Counted from the first letter of the stretch, positions 35,799 to 45,129 are shown. The stretch: DNA of 64,000 nucleotides from Thermohalobaculum sp965247385 (GCA_965247385.1 CBDFHG010000003.1:286497-350496), one strand, 5' to 3'. Program-made: numbers and translations. The notes: generated by a model not told the origin, from the sequence alone.

Positions 35799-36391
35799 TT
35801 GTGTCTCTCGGGGAGGGCTTCGGCGGGATCGCGCAGCAGGCGGACCAGCGAGACGGCGATCTCGCCGGGGCTTTGGCCGCCCTCGTGGCGCCAGAGCTGG
35901 ACGTGGTTGGCCGCACCCAGCAGGAACAGGCGGAACAGCCGCCGGTCTGTCCCTGGCGCCAAGGGCAGGCGTGCGACGATTTCGGCGATGCGGGCCTCAT
36001 ATTTGTCGCGCAGTTCGATCAGCCGGGCGGTGGCGCCCGGGGCGGCGTCGGGCAGCACTCGGATCATCACGCGGGCATAGGCCGAACGGTCGAGGATCGC
36101 CTCCACATGGGCCGCCATCACCGCTTCCAGCCGGGTCCAGGGCAGCGCCGTCTCACCCAGATCGGCGGCATCGACGCGGGCCAGCAGGCGATCGACGCCC
36201 TCCTCGTAGACCGCTGACAACAGATCCTCCTTCGAGGGGAAGTGGTAGTAAATCGAGCCCGGCAGCATTCCGGCGCGCCGGGCGATGTCGCGCATGGTTG
36301 TTTCGTGGAAGCCGTTTTCCGCGAACAGCTCGGCTGCAATGTCGCGGACGACACCGATCCGGTTGTTTGCACGGGTCGTGGTATTTGCCAT
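35795..36391 (-). CDS. TetR-family regulator of the mutase operon
   Basis: 198 residues. The N-terminal helix-turn-helix is visible at about 14-60 (IAAELFAENGFHETTMRDIARRAGMLPGSIYYHFPSKEDL, quoted in pieces). The C-terminal domain is helical and ligand-binding, with no recognisable ligand. It is the first gene of an operon with the mutase subunits, starts at ATG 36391 and has a CAAAC/GTTTG inverted repeat 14 bases upstream, so it probably represses its own operon until an acyl-CoA or related compound binds. Confidence 0.88.
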   Translation of the reverse strand: MANTTTRANNRIGVVRDIAAELFAENGFHETTMRDIARRAGMLPGSIYYHFPSKEDLLSAVYEEGVDRLLARVDAADLGETALPWTRLEAVMAAHVEAILDRSAYARVMIRVLPDAAPGATARLIELRDKYEARIAEIVARLPLAPGTDRRLFRLFLLGAANHVQLWRHEGGQSPGEIAVSLVRLLRDPAEALPERHK

Positions 36392-36404
36392 GAGCGAACA
36401 ATAA

Positions 36405-36420
36405 ACAAACGCTTGTTTGG
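36405..36420. promoter_or_regulatory. Probable TetR operator
   Basis: ACAAACGCTTGTTTGG contains the inverted repeat CAAAC-GCTT-GTTTG (36406-36419), centred about 21 bases upstream of the tetR start. Its size and position fit an operator of an autoregulating TetR protein. Confidence 0.6.
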
Positions 36421-36767
36421 TGTAAACCGGCAACGATGACACTTTGACGCGGGCTAAATTACTGAATGCCCTTGCATTTCGGGCCGGGGCTGCGCATATC
36501 CCTGCGACGCACCGCCCGCCGGGAACCGGAAATCGGGCTACGGGCCGAGAATAAGCCCCAAGAACACACTCCGGTGCGACACCTCTCTTCTTCCCGCAAA
36601 TGACGGCAAGCAGGGAACACCGCCGAGCGATAGTCGCGCGGCAGCGATAGCGCAGAGCGCGTAATCCGCGCCCCGTCGCACCAGAACCGTCCCCGCCAGA
36701 TGCGCTTGGCTTGTGACAGAACCGCGGTTGCCTGCATGGAAGCGGGAGCCAGCGGAAAGGATACGTT
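36421..36767. other. Long spacer / leader between tetR and the helicase gene
   Basis: 347 bases without a convincing ORF. It contains TTGACG near 36443 and several G/C-rich stems, and ends with an AAAGGA ribosome-binding site. Long untranslated leaders are common for cold-induced DEAD-box helicase genes, so this may be a regulated 5' leader; no known riboswitch is recognised. Confidence 0.4.
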
Positions 36768-38069
36768 TTGACTACTACATCTTTCGCGGAGTTCGGCCTT
36801 GCCGCCCCGCTGACGGCTGCGCTGGAGCGCGCCGGTTTCAACACCCCGACCCCGATCCAGGTGCAGGCGATCGGCCCGCAGCTTGAGGGGCGGGATATCC
36901 TCGGCATCGCCCAGACCGGCACCGGCAAGACCGCTGCTTTCGGGCTGCCGATCCTTCACCAGATCCTGGGCCTGCCGGGCCGCCCGGCGCCCAAGACCTG
37001 CCGCGCCCTGATCCTGGCCCCGACGCGCGAGCTGGCGGTGCAGATCGAGCAGCATCTGCGCAGCTTTGCCGGCGGCGCCCGGATCACCACCGCGCTGGTA
37101 CTGGGCGGGGTCTCGCGCATGGCGCAGATCCGCCAGCTGGCGCGCGGGGTCGATATCCTGATCGCCACCCCTGGCCGCCTGACCGACCTGGTCGGCGACG
37201 GCCATATACGTCTCGACGAGGCGCGTTGGGTGGTGCTGGACGAGGCCGACCGGATGCTCGACATGGGTTTCATCCGCGAGGTACGCAAGTTCATCGCGGC
37301 CCTGCACCCGCGGCGCCAGTCGGCGCTGTTCTCGGCCACCATGCCGCCCGAGGTGGCAAAGCTGGCCGAAGGGCTGCTGAACGATCCCCTGCGGGTCGAG
37401 GTGGCACCGCAGGGCAAGACCATCGATCGTGTCGAGCAGTCGGTCGAGATGATTCCCACAGCGGAAAAACGCAGCCGGTTGGCGGCGATCCTGTCCGCGC
37501 CTGACGCCAGCCGCGTCATCGTCTTCGCCCGCACCAAGCATGGCGCCGACAAGGTGGTGCGCAACCTGGGCAAGGACGGAATCGAGGCCGAGGCGATTCA
37601 CGGCAACAAGGCCCAGAACGCCCGGCAGCGGGCGCTCAACGCGTTCCGCAATGGCCGCGTCCGGGTGCTGGTCGCCACCGATATCGCCGCACGTGGCATC
37701 GATGTCACCGGGATCAGCCACGTTATCAACTACGATCTGCCAGACGACGCCGAGAGCTATGTCCACCGCATTGGCCGCACCGCGCGCAACGGCGCCGACG
37801 GCATGGCGATCACGCTGTGTGCGCCGGAGGAGCGCGACAAGCTGCGCGCGGTCGAGAAGCTGACCCGCACCCGGCTGGGCCCCGATGGTCCGGTGGATGG
37901 CCCGGTCGAGGACGAGCGCCCGCGCCGCGGAAACAGGCCGGCGAACGGGCCAAAGCGTTGGAACAACGCTGCTTCGGGGCCCAATGGTGGCTCAAGCGCA
38001 GGGCCGGGCGGAGACGCCAAGCCCAAGCGCAACCGCCGCCGCCGGCCAGCCCGGCGCGCTGCCGCCTGA
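36768..38069 (+). CDS. rhlE: DEAD-box RNA helicase, RhlE-type
   Basis: 433 residues. Helicase motifs appear in order: FNTPTPIQVQAI (Q motif), AQTGTGKT (48-55), PTRELAVQ, ATPGRLTDL, VLDEADRMLDMGF, LFSATMPP, VIVFARTKHGADKV, TDIAARGIDV and YVHRIGRTARNG. The C-terminal about 70 residues are Gly/Asn/Pro/Arg-rich and basic, a typical RNA-binding tail. The start appears to be TTG 36768 (MTTTSFAEFGL) with AAAGGA eight bases before; no in-frame ATG precedes the Q motif nearby. RhlE proteins assist ribosome assembly and RNA turnover. Confidence 0.9.
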   Translation: MTTTSFAEFGLAAPLTAALERAGFNTPTPIQVQAIGPQLEGRDILGIAQTGTGKTAAFGLPILHQILGLPGRPAPKTCRALILAPTRELAVQIEQHLRSFAGGARITTALVLGGVSRMAQIRQLARGVDILIATPGRLTDLVGDGHIRLDEARWVVLDEADRMLDMGFIREVRKFIAALHPRRQSALFSATMPPEVAKLAEGLLNDPLRVEVAPQGKTIDRVEQSVEMIPTAEKRSRLAAILSAPDASRVIVFARTKHGADKVVRNLGKDGIEAEAIHGNKAQNARQRALNAFRNGRVRVLVATDIAARGIDVTGISHVINYDLPDDAESYVHRIGRTARNGADGMAITLCAPEERDKLRAVEKLTRTRLGPDGPVDGPVEDERPRRGNRPANGPKRWNNAASGPNGGSSAGPGGDAKPKRNRRRRPARRAAA

Positions 38070-38106
38070 CCGGGGTATCTTCCGGCCTGATGATTGACGA
38101 GACTTG

Positions 38107-38131
38107 AGGCCCCGGCTTATGGCCGGGGCCT
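38107..38131 (+). terminator. Rho-independent-type terminator of the helicase gene
   Basis: AGGCCCCGGC (38107-38116), loop TTATG, GCCGGGGCCT (38122-38131) followed by TTGCTTG. The ten-base perfect stem lies 37 bases after the helicase stop. Confidence 0.75.
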
Positions 38132-38333
38132 TTGCTTGTGGGGTGCTGTTATGCGTGGGGTAGTGCACACGTTGTGCATGTGGATAGGTTATTGAATTAT
38201 TTTATAAATTTAAAAAATGAGCCTGACCCGGATAGCTCATTTTTGGAGTTGTCATGGAAGCTATGCGCAGGAGTCGTCTCAGTCCCTGTAAACAAGATCG
38301 GTAACTGCCCAGGTACGGATTTGGAATAGTTTT

Positions 38334-38700
38334 CGGGGCTGACCCGGATAACTACCTTAGATACCGCTTAACCCATTGTCTTGTTTGGTATAATTTGATT
38401 GATGGGTCACTGTTGTTAAAACGCCACTCAGATTCCTTCAAGTACAGGCAAATACAGGCCGAATTGGGCCTTCGGAACACCGTTGAATTTGCGCATATGA
38501 CGTTTTGCCGAGCTCCAGAAATTCTCGATGCCGTTGATCTGATTTTCATCGTCGGCGAACAGCTTTGAGTGGCTGATCCGAAAGTGCTTGAAGCCCGATA
38601 CATCCAAGACGTTGTAGCCCTTCCAGCAGTCAGAACAGACGATGCTGTCGGGGGTCACCTTGCGCTCAATGACCTTTGGCATTGGATAGGTATGTAAATC
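38334..38700 (-). pseudogene. IS1595/IS1016-type transposase remnant
   Basis: On the minus strand from about 38690: MPKVIERKVTPDSIVCSDCWKG, then FADDENQINGIENFWSSAKRHMRKFNGVPKAQF, the DDE C-terminal half of an IS1016-like transposase. The frame then breaks: LKESEWRFNN continues in another frame to about 38400. The element end GGGGCTGACCCGGATAAC is at 38336-38353, and a second similar motif (GCCTGACCCGGATAGCTC) is at about 38221-38238. The N-terminal half is absent. It is a different lineage from the IS1595 element at the window start. Confidence 0.7.
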
Positions 38701-38873
38701 TGCGCACACACCGATGCGCGCGGCCCGCCGAGGTCCCCGCTCGAGGCCGGAACATCTGGTGATACGGAGTCTCGCGGAGCGAGCCTCATCCACCTCCCCG
38801 GCACCTCCCCGGATTTTCTGCGCAGGTGACCGGGCAGGCACCTTACCCGAAAGCGCGTTGCCGCTTTCCCCCC
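38701..38873. other. Non-coding junction between IS remnant and gcvP
   Basis: G/C-rich stretch with no supported gene. It probably contains the 3' end of the gcv transcript, although no clear terminator hairpin with a T run was found. Confidence 0.4.
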
Positions 38874-41729
38874 CTACTCCGCCGCGTCCATATAGGCCTC
38901 GATCGGCGGGCAGGTACAGACGAGATTCCGGTCGCCATAGATGTTGTCGACCCGGTTGACCGGGGGCCAGTACTTGTCGACCCGGAAGGCGCCGGGGGGG
39001 AAGCAGGCTTGTTCGCGGGTGTAGGCGCGGTCCCAGTCGCCGACCAGATCCTCGACCGTGTGGGGGGCGTGGCGCAGCGGGCTGGCCTCGATGGTGATCT
39101 CGCCCCGCTCGATGGCGCGGACCTCGTCGCGGATGGCGATCATGGCGTCGCAGAAGCGGTCGAGCTCGGCCTTGGTCTCTGATTCGGTCGGCTCGACCAT
39201 CAGCGTGCCGGAGACCGGCCAGCTCATGGTGGGGGCATGGAAGCCGCAGTCGATCAGCCGCTTGGCGATGTCGTCCACGGTCACTCCGGCGCTGTCCGCC
39301 AGCGGCCTGGTGTCGATGATGCATTCATGCGCCACCCGCCCCTGCGGCCCCTTGTAGAGCACGTCGTAATGGCCCTCCAGCCGGGTGGCGATGTAGTTGG
39401 CGTTCAGGATCGCCACCTTGGTCGCCTGGGTCAGCCCCTCGCCGCCCATCATCAGGCAATAGCTCCACGAGATCGGCAGGATCGACGCCGAGCCCCAGGG
39501 TGCGGCCGAGACCGGCCCCTCGGTCAGCCCGTCATCGGCCTCTGCATGGCCTGGAAGGAACGGCGCCAGGTGCGCGCCGACCCCGATGGGACCCATGCCG
39601 GGGCCGCCGCCACCGTGGGGGATGCAGAAGGTCTTGTGCAGGTTGAGGTGGCTGACGTCGCCGCCGATCTTGCCCGGCTGCGCAATGCCGACCATGGCGT
39701 TCATGTTGGCCCCGTCGAGATAGACCTGGCCGCCATTCTGGTGGACGATCTCGCAGACCTCGCGCACGGTTTCCTCGAAGACGCCGTGGGTCGAGGGGTA
39801 GGTGATCATGCAGGCTGCAAGGTTTTCGGCGTGGAGTTCCGCCTTGGCCCGGAAATCGTCGATATCGATATCGCCGTTCTCGCGGGTTCCGGTGACCACC
39901 ACCTTCATCCCCGCCATCTGCGCCGAGGCCGGGTTGGTGCCGTGCGCCGAGGACGGAATCAGGCAGACATTGCGGTGCCCCTCGCCGCGCGAGCGGTGAT
40001 AGGCGCGGATCGTCATCAGCCCGGCGAACTCGCCCTGCGCGCCGGAGTTCGGCTGCATCGACAGCGCGTCGTAGCCGGTGATCTGGCACAGCTTGTCGGA
40101 GAGGTCGTCGATCAGCTCCTTGTAGCCCAGGGCCTGATCGGCGGGCACGAAGGGGTGAATCTCGGCGAATTCCGGCCAAGTGATCGGCAGCATCTCCGCC
40201 GTGGCATTCAGCTTCATGGTGCAGGAGCCGAGCGGGATCATCGCCCGGTCCAGCGCCAGGTCGCGGTCGGCCAGGCGGCGCATGTAGCGGGTCATCTCGG
40301 ACTCGGCCCGGTTCATGTGGAAAACCGGGTGGGTCAGGTACTCGGACTCCCGCATCAGCGCCTTGGGCAGGCGGTATTCCGGGTAGTCCTCTATGTATTC
40401 GAGGTCATAGCCGCCGAAGGCGCGGTAGACCTGCTTCAGGGTTCCGGGGCGGGTGCGTTCGTCGACGGTGACGCCGATCTTGTGCTCGCCGACAGCGCGC
40501 AGGTTGATGCCGTTGTCGACCGCGTTTTTCATGATCAGGCCCTGATAGGGGCCGACCTCGACGGTGATGGTGTCGAAGCATTCCTTCGGCGCCACCTCGA
40601 AGCCCATCGACTCGAGCGCATCCGACAGCCTCGCGGCCTTGCGGTGAACCCGTTGGGCGATCGCCTTTATCCCGCGCGGCCCGTGGAACACCGCATACAT
40701 TGAGGCCATTACCGCCAGCAGTACCTGGGCGGTGCAGATGTTCGAGGTCGCCTTCTCGCGGCGGATGTGCTGTTCGCGGGTTTGCAGCGACAGCCGGTAC
40801 GCCTTGTTGCCGTGGGCATCGATCGAGGCCCCGACCAGACGGCCCGGCATTGAGCGCTTATAGGCGTCGCGGGTGGCCATATAGGCCGCATGCGGCCCGC
40901 CATAGCCCATCGGCACGCCGAAGCGCTGCATCGAGCCGATGGCGATATCCGCACCCATCTCGCCCGGCGGCTTCAACAGCGTCAGCGCCAGCGGGTCGGC
41001 GGCCATGGCGGCCAGCGCCTTGGCGTTATGCAGACCCGCGATCACATCGGTGAAGTCGTGGAAGTCGCCGTTGACGCCGGGATACTGGAACAGCGCGCCG
41101 AACACCGCCTCCGGGTCTAGATCGGTGAAGGGATCGCCGACGATCACCTCCCACCCCATCGGCTCGGCCCGGGTGCGGATCACCGCGATGGTCTGGGGCA
41201 GGGCATGGTGATCGACGAAGAAGGCGTTGGCCTTCGACTTCGCAATCCGCCGGCACATTGCCATCGCCTCGGCGGCGCCGGTGGCTTCGTCCAGCAGCGA
41301 GGCATTGGCGATCTCCAGCCCGGTCAGGTCGCTGACCAGGGTCTGGAAGTTCAGCACCGCCTCCAGCCGGCCCTGGCTGATCTCGGGCTGGTAGGGGGTG
41401 TAGGCGGTGTACCAGGCCGGGTTCTCCAGGATGTTGCGCTGGATCGCCGGCGGCGTGATGGTGCCGTGATAGCCTTGGCCGATCAGCGAGGTCAGAACCT
41501 TGTTCTTGCCTGCTGTCACGCGCATCCGGTCCAGTGCGCCGCGCTCGGAAAGCGGTGCGCCGAAGTCCAGTGCCTCGGGCGCGCGGATGCCCTCGGGCAC
41601 TGTTTCGCCGATCAGCGCATTCATATCAGCGACGCCGACGGCTGCCAGCATTTTCTCTATCTCGACCGGGGAGGGGCCGATATGGCGGCGGTTGGCAAAG
41701 TCATAGGGTTCGTATTTCGCGACGGTCAT
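38874..41729 (-). CDS. gcvP: Glycine dehydrogenase (decarboxylating), P-protein
   Basis: 951 residues, single-chain PLP-dependent P-protein of the glycine cleavage system. It decarboxylates glycine and passes the aminomethyl group to the lipoyl arm of GcvH. It begins YDFANRRHIGPSPVEIEKML. The PLP lysine is in HLNLHKTFCIPHGGGGPGMG, and EYPEYRLPKALMRES and PNSGAQGEFAGL are typical internal blocks. Full length, no interruption. Third gene of gcvT-gcvH-gcvP, 21 bases after gcvH, under the glycine riboswitch. Confidence 0.95.
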   Translation of the reverse strand: MTVAKYEPYDFANRRHIGPSPVEIEKMLAAVGVADMNALIGETVPEGIRAPEALDFGAPLSERGALDRMRVTAGKNKVLTSLIGQGYHGTITPPAIQRNILENPAWYTAYTPYQPEISQGRLEAVLNFQTLVSDLTGLEIANASLLDEATGAAEAMAMCRRIAKSKANAFFVDHHALPQTIAVIRTRAEPMGWEVIVGDPFTDLDPEAVFGALFQYPGVNGDFHDFTDVIAGLHNAKALAAMAADPLALTLLKPPGEMGADIAIGSMQRFGVPMGYGGPHAAYMATRDAYKRSMPGRLVGASIDAHGNKAYRLSLQTREQHIRREKATSNICTAQVLLAVMASMYAVFHGPRGIKAIAQRVHRKAARLSDALESMGFEVAPKECFDTITVEVGPYQGLIMKNAVDNGINLRAVGEHKIGVTVDERTRPGTLKQVYRAFGGYDLEYIEDYPEYRLPKALMRESEYLTHPVFHMNRAESEMTRYMRRLADRDLALDRAMIPLGSCTMKLNATAEMLPITWPEFAEIHPFVPADQALGYKELIDDLSDKLCQITGYDALSMQPNSGAQGEFAGLMTIRAYHRSRGEGHRNVCLIPSSAHGTNPASAQMAGMKVVVTGTRENGDIDIDDFRAKAELHAENLAACMITYPSTHGVFEETVREVCEIVHQNGGQVYLDGANMNAMVGIAQPGKIGGDVSHLNLHKTFCIPHGGGGPGMGPIGVGAHLAPFLPGHAEADDGLTEGPVSAAPWGSASILPISWSYCLMMGGEGLTQATKVAILNANYIATRLEGHYDVLYKGPQGRVAHECIIDTRPLADSAGVTVDDIAKRLIDCGFHAPTMSWPVSGTLMVEPTESETKAELDRFCDAMIAIRDEVRAIERGEITIEASPLRHAPHTVEDLVGDWDRAYTREQACFPPGAFRVDKYWPPVNRVDNIYGDRNLVCTCPPIEAYMDAAE

Positions 41730-41750
41730 GGTCGTATCCTCCCCGGCTTC

Positions 41751-42113
41751 TCAGCCAACCAACGCCTTGTAGGCGTCCTCGTCCAACAGTGCATCCGCCG
41801 CCGAGGGGTCGGCCAGTTTAAGCTTGAAAAACCAACCCTCGCCCATGGGGTCGGAGTTGACGATCGACGGGTCATCGACGATCGCCTCGTTCGACTCGAC
41901 GATCTCGCCGGCCAGGGGGGCGTAAATGTCCGAGGCGGCCTTGACCGATTCGAGCGTTGCGGCGGTGTCGCCCTGCTCGAACTCGGTGTCTGTTTCGGGC
42001 AGTTCGACGAAGACCAGGTCGCCCAACTGCTCGGTGGCGTGGGCGGTGATGCCGACGGTGGCGACGCCGTCCTCGATCTTCAGCCATTCGTGGTCGTCGG
42101 TGTACTTCAACAT
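41751..42113 (-). CDS. gcvH: Glycine cleavage system H-protein
   Basis: 120-residue lipoyl carrier. The lipoylation lysine is K58 in AATLESVKAASDIYAP, and the fold markers DDHEWLKIEDG, VGITAHATEQLGDLVFVELPE and NSDPMGEGWFFKLKL are all present. It shuttles methylamine between GcvP and GcvT. Middle gene of the gcv operon. Confidence 0.95.
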   Translation of the reverse strand: MLKYTDDHEWLKIEDGVATVGITAHATEQLGDLVFVELPETDTEFEQGDTAATLESVKAASDIYAPLAGEIVESNEAIVDDPSIVNSDPMGEGWFFKLKLADPSAADALLDEDAYKALVG

Positions 42114-42167
42114 GCGAATTTCCCTCGTGGTGGTTGGTTGTGATTTGGCTCAGGTCCGTTTTTCGGC

Positions 42168-43307
42168 TCAGCCCCGTTTATAGTTTGGTGTGATGAAAGG
42201 CATGGCGGCGACCGTTACCGGCAGCTTCTTGCCGCGTACCTCGGCGAACAGGTGGGTGCCGGTGGCGGCGACATCGCTGGGCACATAGCCCATGGCCATT
42301 GGTCTGCCCAGGCTAGGCCCGAAGGCGCCAGAGGTCACGATGCCGGCCGGCTCCGAATCCTCCTCGCCCGCGAACAGCGGCGCGCCGCCGCGCACCGGGG
42401 CGCGGCCCTCGGGCAGCAGCCCGACCCGCTTGCGGCTGACGCCGTCGGCGAGCTCGCCCAGAATGCGTTCGGCCCCCGGGAACCCGCCCGCGCGCGCGCC
42501 CCCGGTGCGGCGCGCCTTCTGCATCGCCCAGACCAGCGACGCCTCGACCGGTGAGGTATCGGTATCCAGATCGGAGCCGTAGAGGCACAGCCCGGCCTCC
42601 AGCCGCAGGCTGTCGCGGGCGCCGAGGCCGATGGGGGCGACGGCGTCATGCGCCAGCAGGGCCCTGGCCAGCGTCACCGCATCCTCGTTCGCAACCGAAA
42701 TCTCGAACCCGTCCTCGCCGGAATAGCCCGAGCGCGAGACGATGCACTGCGCCCCGGCCAGGGATAGGTCGCGGACATCCATGAAGCGCATATCCGCGCT
42801 CTCCGGCGCCATCGCGGCCAGAACTGCCCCGGCCTGTGGCCCTTGCAGGGCCATCAGCGCACGGTCGTCGAGGCGCTCGATATCGCAGGTGTCGCTGAGA
42901 TGCGCCCGCAAATGCGCCTCGTCGGCGTCCTTGCAGGCGGCGTTGACCACCAGGAAAAGATGGTCATGGCGGTTGGCGATCATCAGGTCGTCGAGGATGC
43001 CGCCGTCGGGGCTGGTGAACAGGGCGTAGCGCTGCCGCCCCTCGGCGATGCCCAGCACGTCGACCGGCACCAGCCGCTCGAGCGCCAGCGCCGCATCGGC
43101 CAGGTCGCCGGACTTCGGCCGCAGCACGACCTGGCCCATATGGCTGACATCGAACAGCCCGGCGCTGACGCGGGTATGCAGATGCTCCTTCATGATGCCA
43201 AGGGGATACTGCACCGGCATGTCGTAGCCGGCGAACGGTGTCATCCGGGCGCCAAGTTCCAGATGCAATGCATGGAGCGGGGTTGTCAGAACATCTGAAT
43301 TGGCCAC
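42168..43307 (-). CDS. gcvT: Glycine cleavage system T-protein (aminomethyltransferase)
   Basis: 379 residues. It transfers the methylene group from the GcvH lipoyl arm to tetrahydrofolate and releases ammonia. Motifs: TPFAGYDMPVQYPLGIMKEHLH, GLFDVSHMGQV, SRSGYSGEDGFEI and RLEAGLCLYGSDLD. GTG 43307 is taken as start because GGGAGGA lies six bases upstream; a TTG five codons earlier would place the ribosome-binding site inside the gene. First gene of the operon, about 93 bases after the riboswitch. Confidence 0.92.
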   Translation of the reverse strand: MANSDVLTTPLHALHLELGARMTPFAGYDMPVQYPLGIMKEHLHTRVSAGLFDVSHMGQVVLRPKSGDLADAALALERLVPVDVLGIAEGRQRYALFTSPDGGILDDLMIANRHDHLFLVVNAACKDADEAHLRAHLSDTCDIERLDDRALMALQGPQAGAVLAAMAPESADMRFMDVRDLSLAGAQCIVSRSGYSGEDGFEISVANEDAVTLARALLAHDAVAPIGLGARDSLRLEAGLCLYGSDLDTDTSPVEASLVWAMQKARRTGGARAGGFPGAERILGELADGVSRKRVGLLPEGRAPVRGGAPLFAGEEDSEPAGIVTSGAFGPSLGRPMAMGYVPSDVAATGTHLFAEVRGKKLPVTVAAMPFITPNYKRG

Positions 43308-43399
43308 GGCATATCCTCCCAAGCTGCCTTGCCGGGAAGTCTGCTGTGAGACTGGTTCCGGCGCAAGTCATTCACGCGATCACATGATCGCGAAGATTT

Positions 43400-43546
43400 A
43401 CGCCCCCTCTGTCTTTTCGCCTGAGAAAGTTATCCCGTCGGCGGGTGCTGCCGCACCTCTCTCCAGAGTGTCTCTTGCCCGTTGGTCCTTTTGCCTGAGA
43501 GTTTCCGGGGCGGTTACTCCGTCGGCGCCGGTTTGGGCCTCTCCCA
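43400..43546 (-). promoter_or_regulatory. Tandem glycine riboswitch
   Basis: Read on the minus strand, two similar aptamers follow one another. The first (43545 to about 43480) has GGGAGAG, GCGCCGACGGAGTAA and CTCTCAGGCAAAAGGAC. The second (about 43470 to 43401) has GGAGAGA, CGCCGACGGGATAA and TCTCAGGCGAAAAGACAGAG. This is the classic two-aptamer glycine sensor that switches on gcvTHP when glycine is high. Expression platform: the about 90 bases before gcvT. Confidence 0.95.
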
Positions 43547-43558
43547 GCAGGCGGCGCG

Positions 43559-43587
43559 AACCTAGGCGGGGGGCGCAAGGATGGCAA
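43559..43587 (-). promoter_or_regulatory. Putative sigma-70 promoter of the riboswitch-gcv transcript
   Basis: On the minus strand, TTGCCA (43587-43582), a 17-base spacer and TAGGTT (43564-43559). The -10 box ends about 14 bases before the first aptamer, the expected geometry. Confidence 0.6.
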
Positions 43588-43599
43588 CCAGCCGAATTG

Positions 43600-44465
43600 C
43601 CGCATGGGCGCAGAAGGCGAGGTGCCACGCCTTTTCGGGTGGGGCGCCCCGTCTCCGGTCGCCAGTTCCGGCGCCACTGCCAGGCCACGGGCTTTCAGCC
43701 CTCTCGGCAACTCGCCCCAGCTCCGGGCGCTCTCGCGAAAGCCGGTCTGCAAGCCCACCAGCTCTTTCTTGCCCTCCGGCGTCGCACCGACCAGCACCAG
43801 CATGCACTGGCGGGCATCCTCCATGCGGCCCTGGAAGTAGATGCCGTCAGCCCGGAGATACACGTAGGTCGGCGCCGAAAGATCACGCGCCTGCCAGCGG
43901 GCGTGGTCGGCTTTCCATTCCGATTTCAACCGGCCGGGCGCCTGGCCCGACAGACTGCCCGCATCCGCGCCGACCAGGGCTTGCAGCGCCTCTGCCATGT
44001 CTCCGCTCGAGACGCCGCGCAGATAGAGGGCCGGCAGCACCGCGTCCACCAGGCGCGCGCGCCGGGCGAATCTCGGCAGGAGCGCCGAGGAGAACCGCAC
44101 CGGTTCAGCGCCATCGGCACCCCGGTCGCGGGTCCTGGCGCGCCGGACCGGCACCGGCCCGGTGTCCCGGTGAGGATCTCCCGCTCGGGGCCATGACCAT
44201 GGCGTACGATCCGCTGGAGGCCCTGGTCGGTCTTCAGGTGAGTGTGCGCCTCCAGATGCGCGCAAACCTCCGCCTCGATCGCCTGAGCCAGCAGTTCGCG
44301 CGCTCCCTGGCGCAGGACTTCCGTCAGAGGATCGGCAATCTCCCCTGGCTGGCGAAAGGAAAGAACTGTAGTATCGGTCACGGCGTATCACTCCTTCTCA
44401 AGGTGTTTGGCAGCCTCAGAAGCCGCCATGATACGCCACCTCAAAATCCCGCCGTCACCCACTTT
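43600..44465 (-). pseudogene. IS256-family element remnant, frameshifted and 3'-truncated
   Basis: The transposase starts at GTG 44381 (DTTVLSFRQPGEIADPLTEV, LLAQAIEAEVCAHLEAHTH). Near 44165 the homology passes to another frame (GPVPVRRARTRDRGADG...LPALYLRGVSSGDMAEAL, YLRADGIYFQGRMEDARQCML, ELVGLQTGFRESARSWGEL). It stops at VAPELATGDGA, around 43640, so the last catalytic Glu is lost. The outer end GTGACGGCGGGATTTTGAGG... is at about 44425-44465. The truncated side abuts the promoter of the glycine riboswitch. Not functional. Confidence 0.82.
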
Positions 44466-44491
44466 CGGCCATAACTCGTGCGAGCCTTACA

Positions 44492-45082
44492 TCAAACTAA
44501 GGCTTCACCGAACTCCGCAGCGGGATCCCGGAGCACGCGCCGGGCCACAAAGAATCCGACGATCTTTGCCTCCGAAAATCGCTCTCTGAGGATGTGCTGC
44601 ATCGCTTTGAAGTGGGTGCCAACCGTTAGAACGTCGTCGATGATGGCGATCTTTTGTGGCGCGGGCTCGCAGAGCGCCTCCTGCAACTCATAGTTTGCGA
44701 CCAGATCGTCGACCGAATGGCGGTGGTCGCTTTCGTGGTCTGCAACCATGGTTTCGCGCTGGAGAATCAGTTCGCGAATGTCGAGACCCGGATCGATTGC
44801 CCGGCATATGCGCATGATCCGGTCATCGTACTCCGGATGACCTTTTGTCTTCGAGGGCGGTATCGGCACGAAGCACGCCTCGGCAATCCACGTCAGTTGA
44901 ATGTTGAGTCGAAATAGCCCCCCGAGATTTCGAATATCTTGCGCTTTGTATCGGTAATGGGATTTGCCGCGCTGCGAGACCTTCTTTTTCAGGTTCCGGA
45001 TCACTTGATTGCCGACGCTGTACTCCGCCTGCCTTCCCGAAGTGTACTCGTAGAAAAAACAGCACTCATCATCAGGCCCCAA
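44492..45082 (-). CDS. PRTase-like (ComF-type) protein paired with DprA-like protein
   Basis: 196 residues from TTG 45082. The C-terminal part has a type I phosphoribosyltransferase PRPP-loop motif, KIAIIDDVLTVGTHFKAM, preceded by a ComF-like CFVPIPPSKTKGHPEYDDRIMRI block and HRHSVDDLVANYEL. The N-terminal about 60 residues (CCFFYEYTSGRQAEYSVGNQ...) are not recognised. The start is uncertain: the frame stays open upstream to 45154, across the dprA stop, with only a CTG at 45124 as another candidate. It lies 47 bases after the dprA-like gene on the same strand. Codon use and lower GC than neighbours suggest transfer. The substrate is unknown. Confidence 0.72.
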   Translation of the reverse strand: MGPDDECCFFYEYTSGRQAEYSVGNQVIRNLKKKVSQRGKSHYRYKAQDIRNLGGLFRLNIQLTWIAEACFVPIPPSKTKGHPEYDDRIMRICRAIDPGLDIRELILQRETMVADHESDHRHSVDDLVANYELQEALCEPAPQKIAIIDDVLTVGTHFKAMQHILRERFSEAKIVGFFVARRVLRDPAAEFGEALV

Positions 45083-45129
45083 CCGGTAGTGCTGGGATCT
45101 GAGCGTTTCGTCGATCTCGGTCAGCTCTG

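Noticed and set aside
38132..38329. 65-residue ORF after the helicase terminator
   Set aside because: It lies in A/T-rich sequence overlapping IS1595-type end motifs, with no ribosome-binding site and no domain; probably not a gene.
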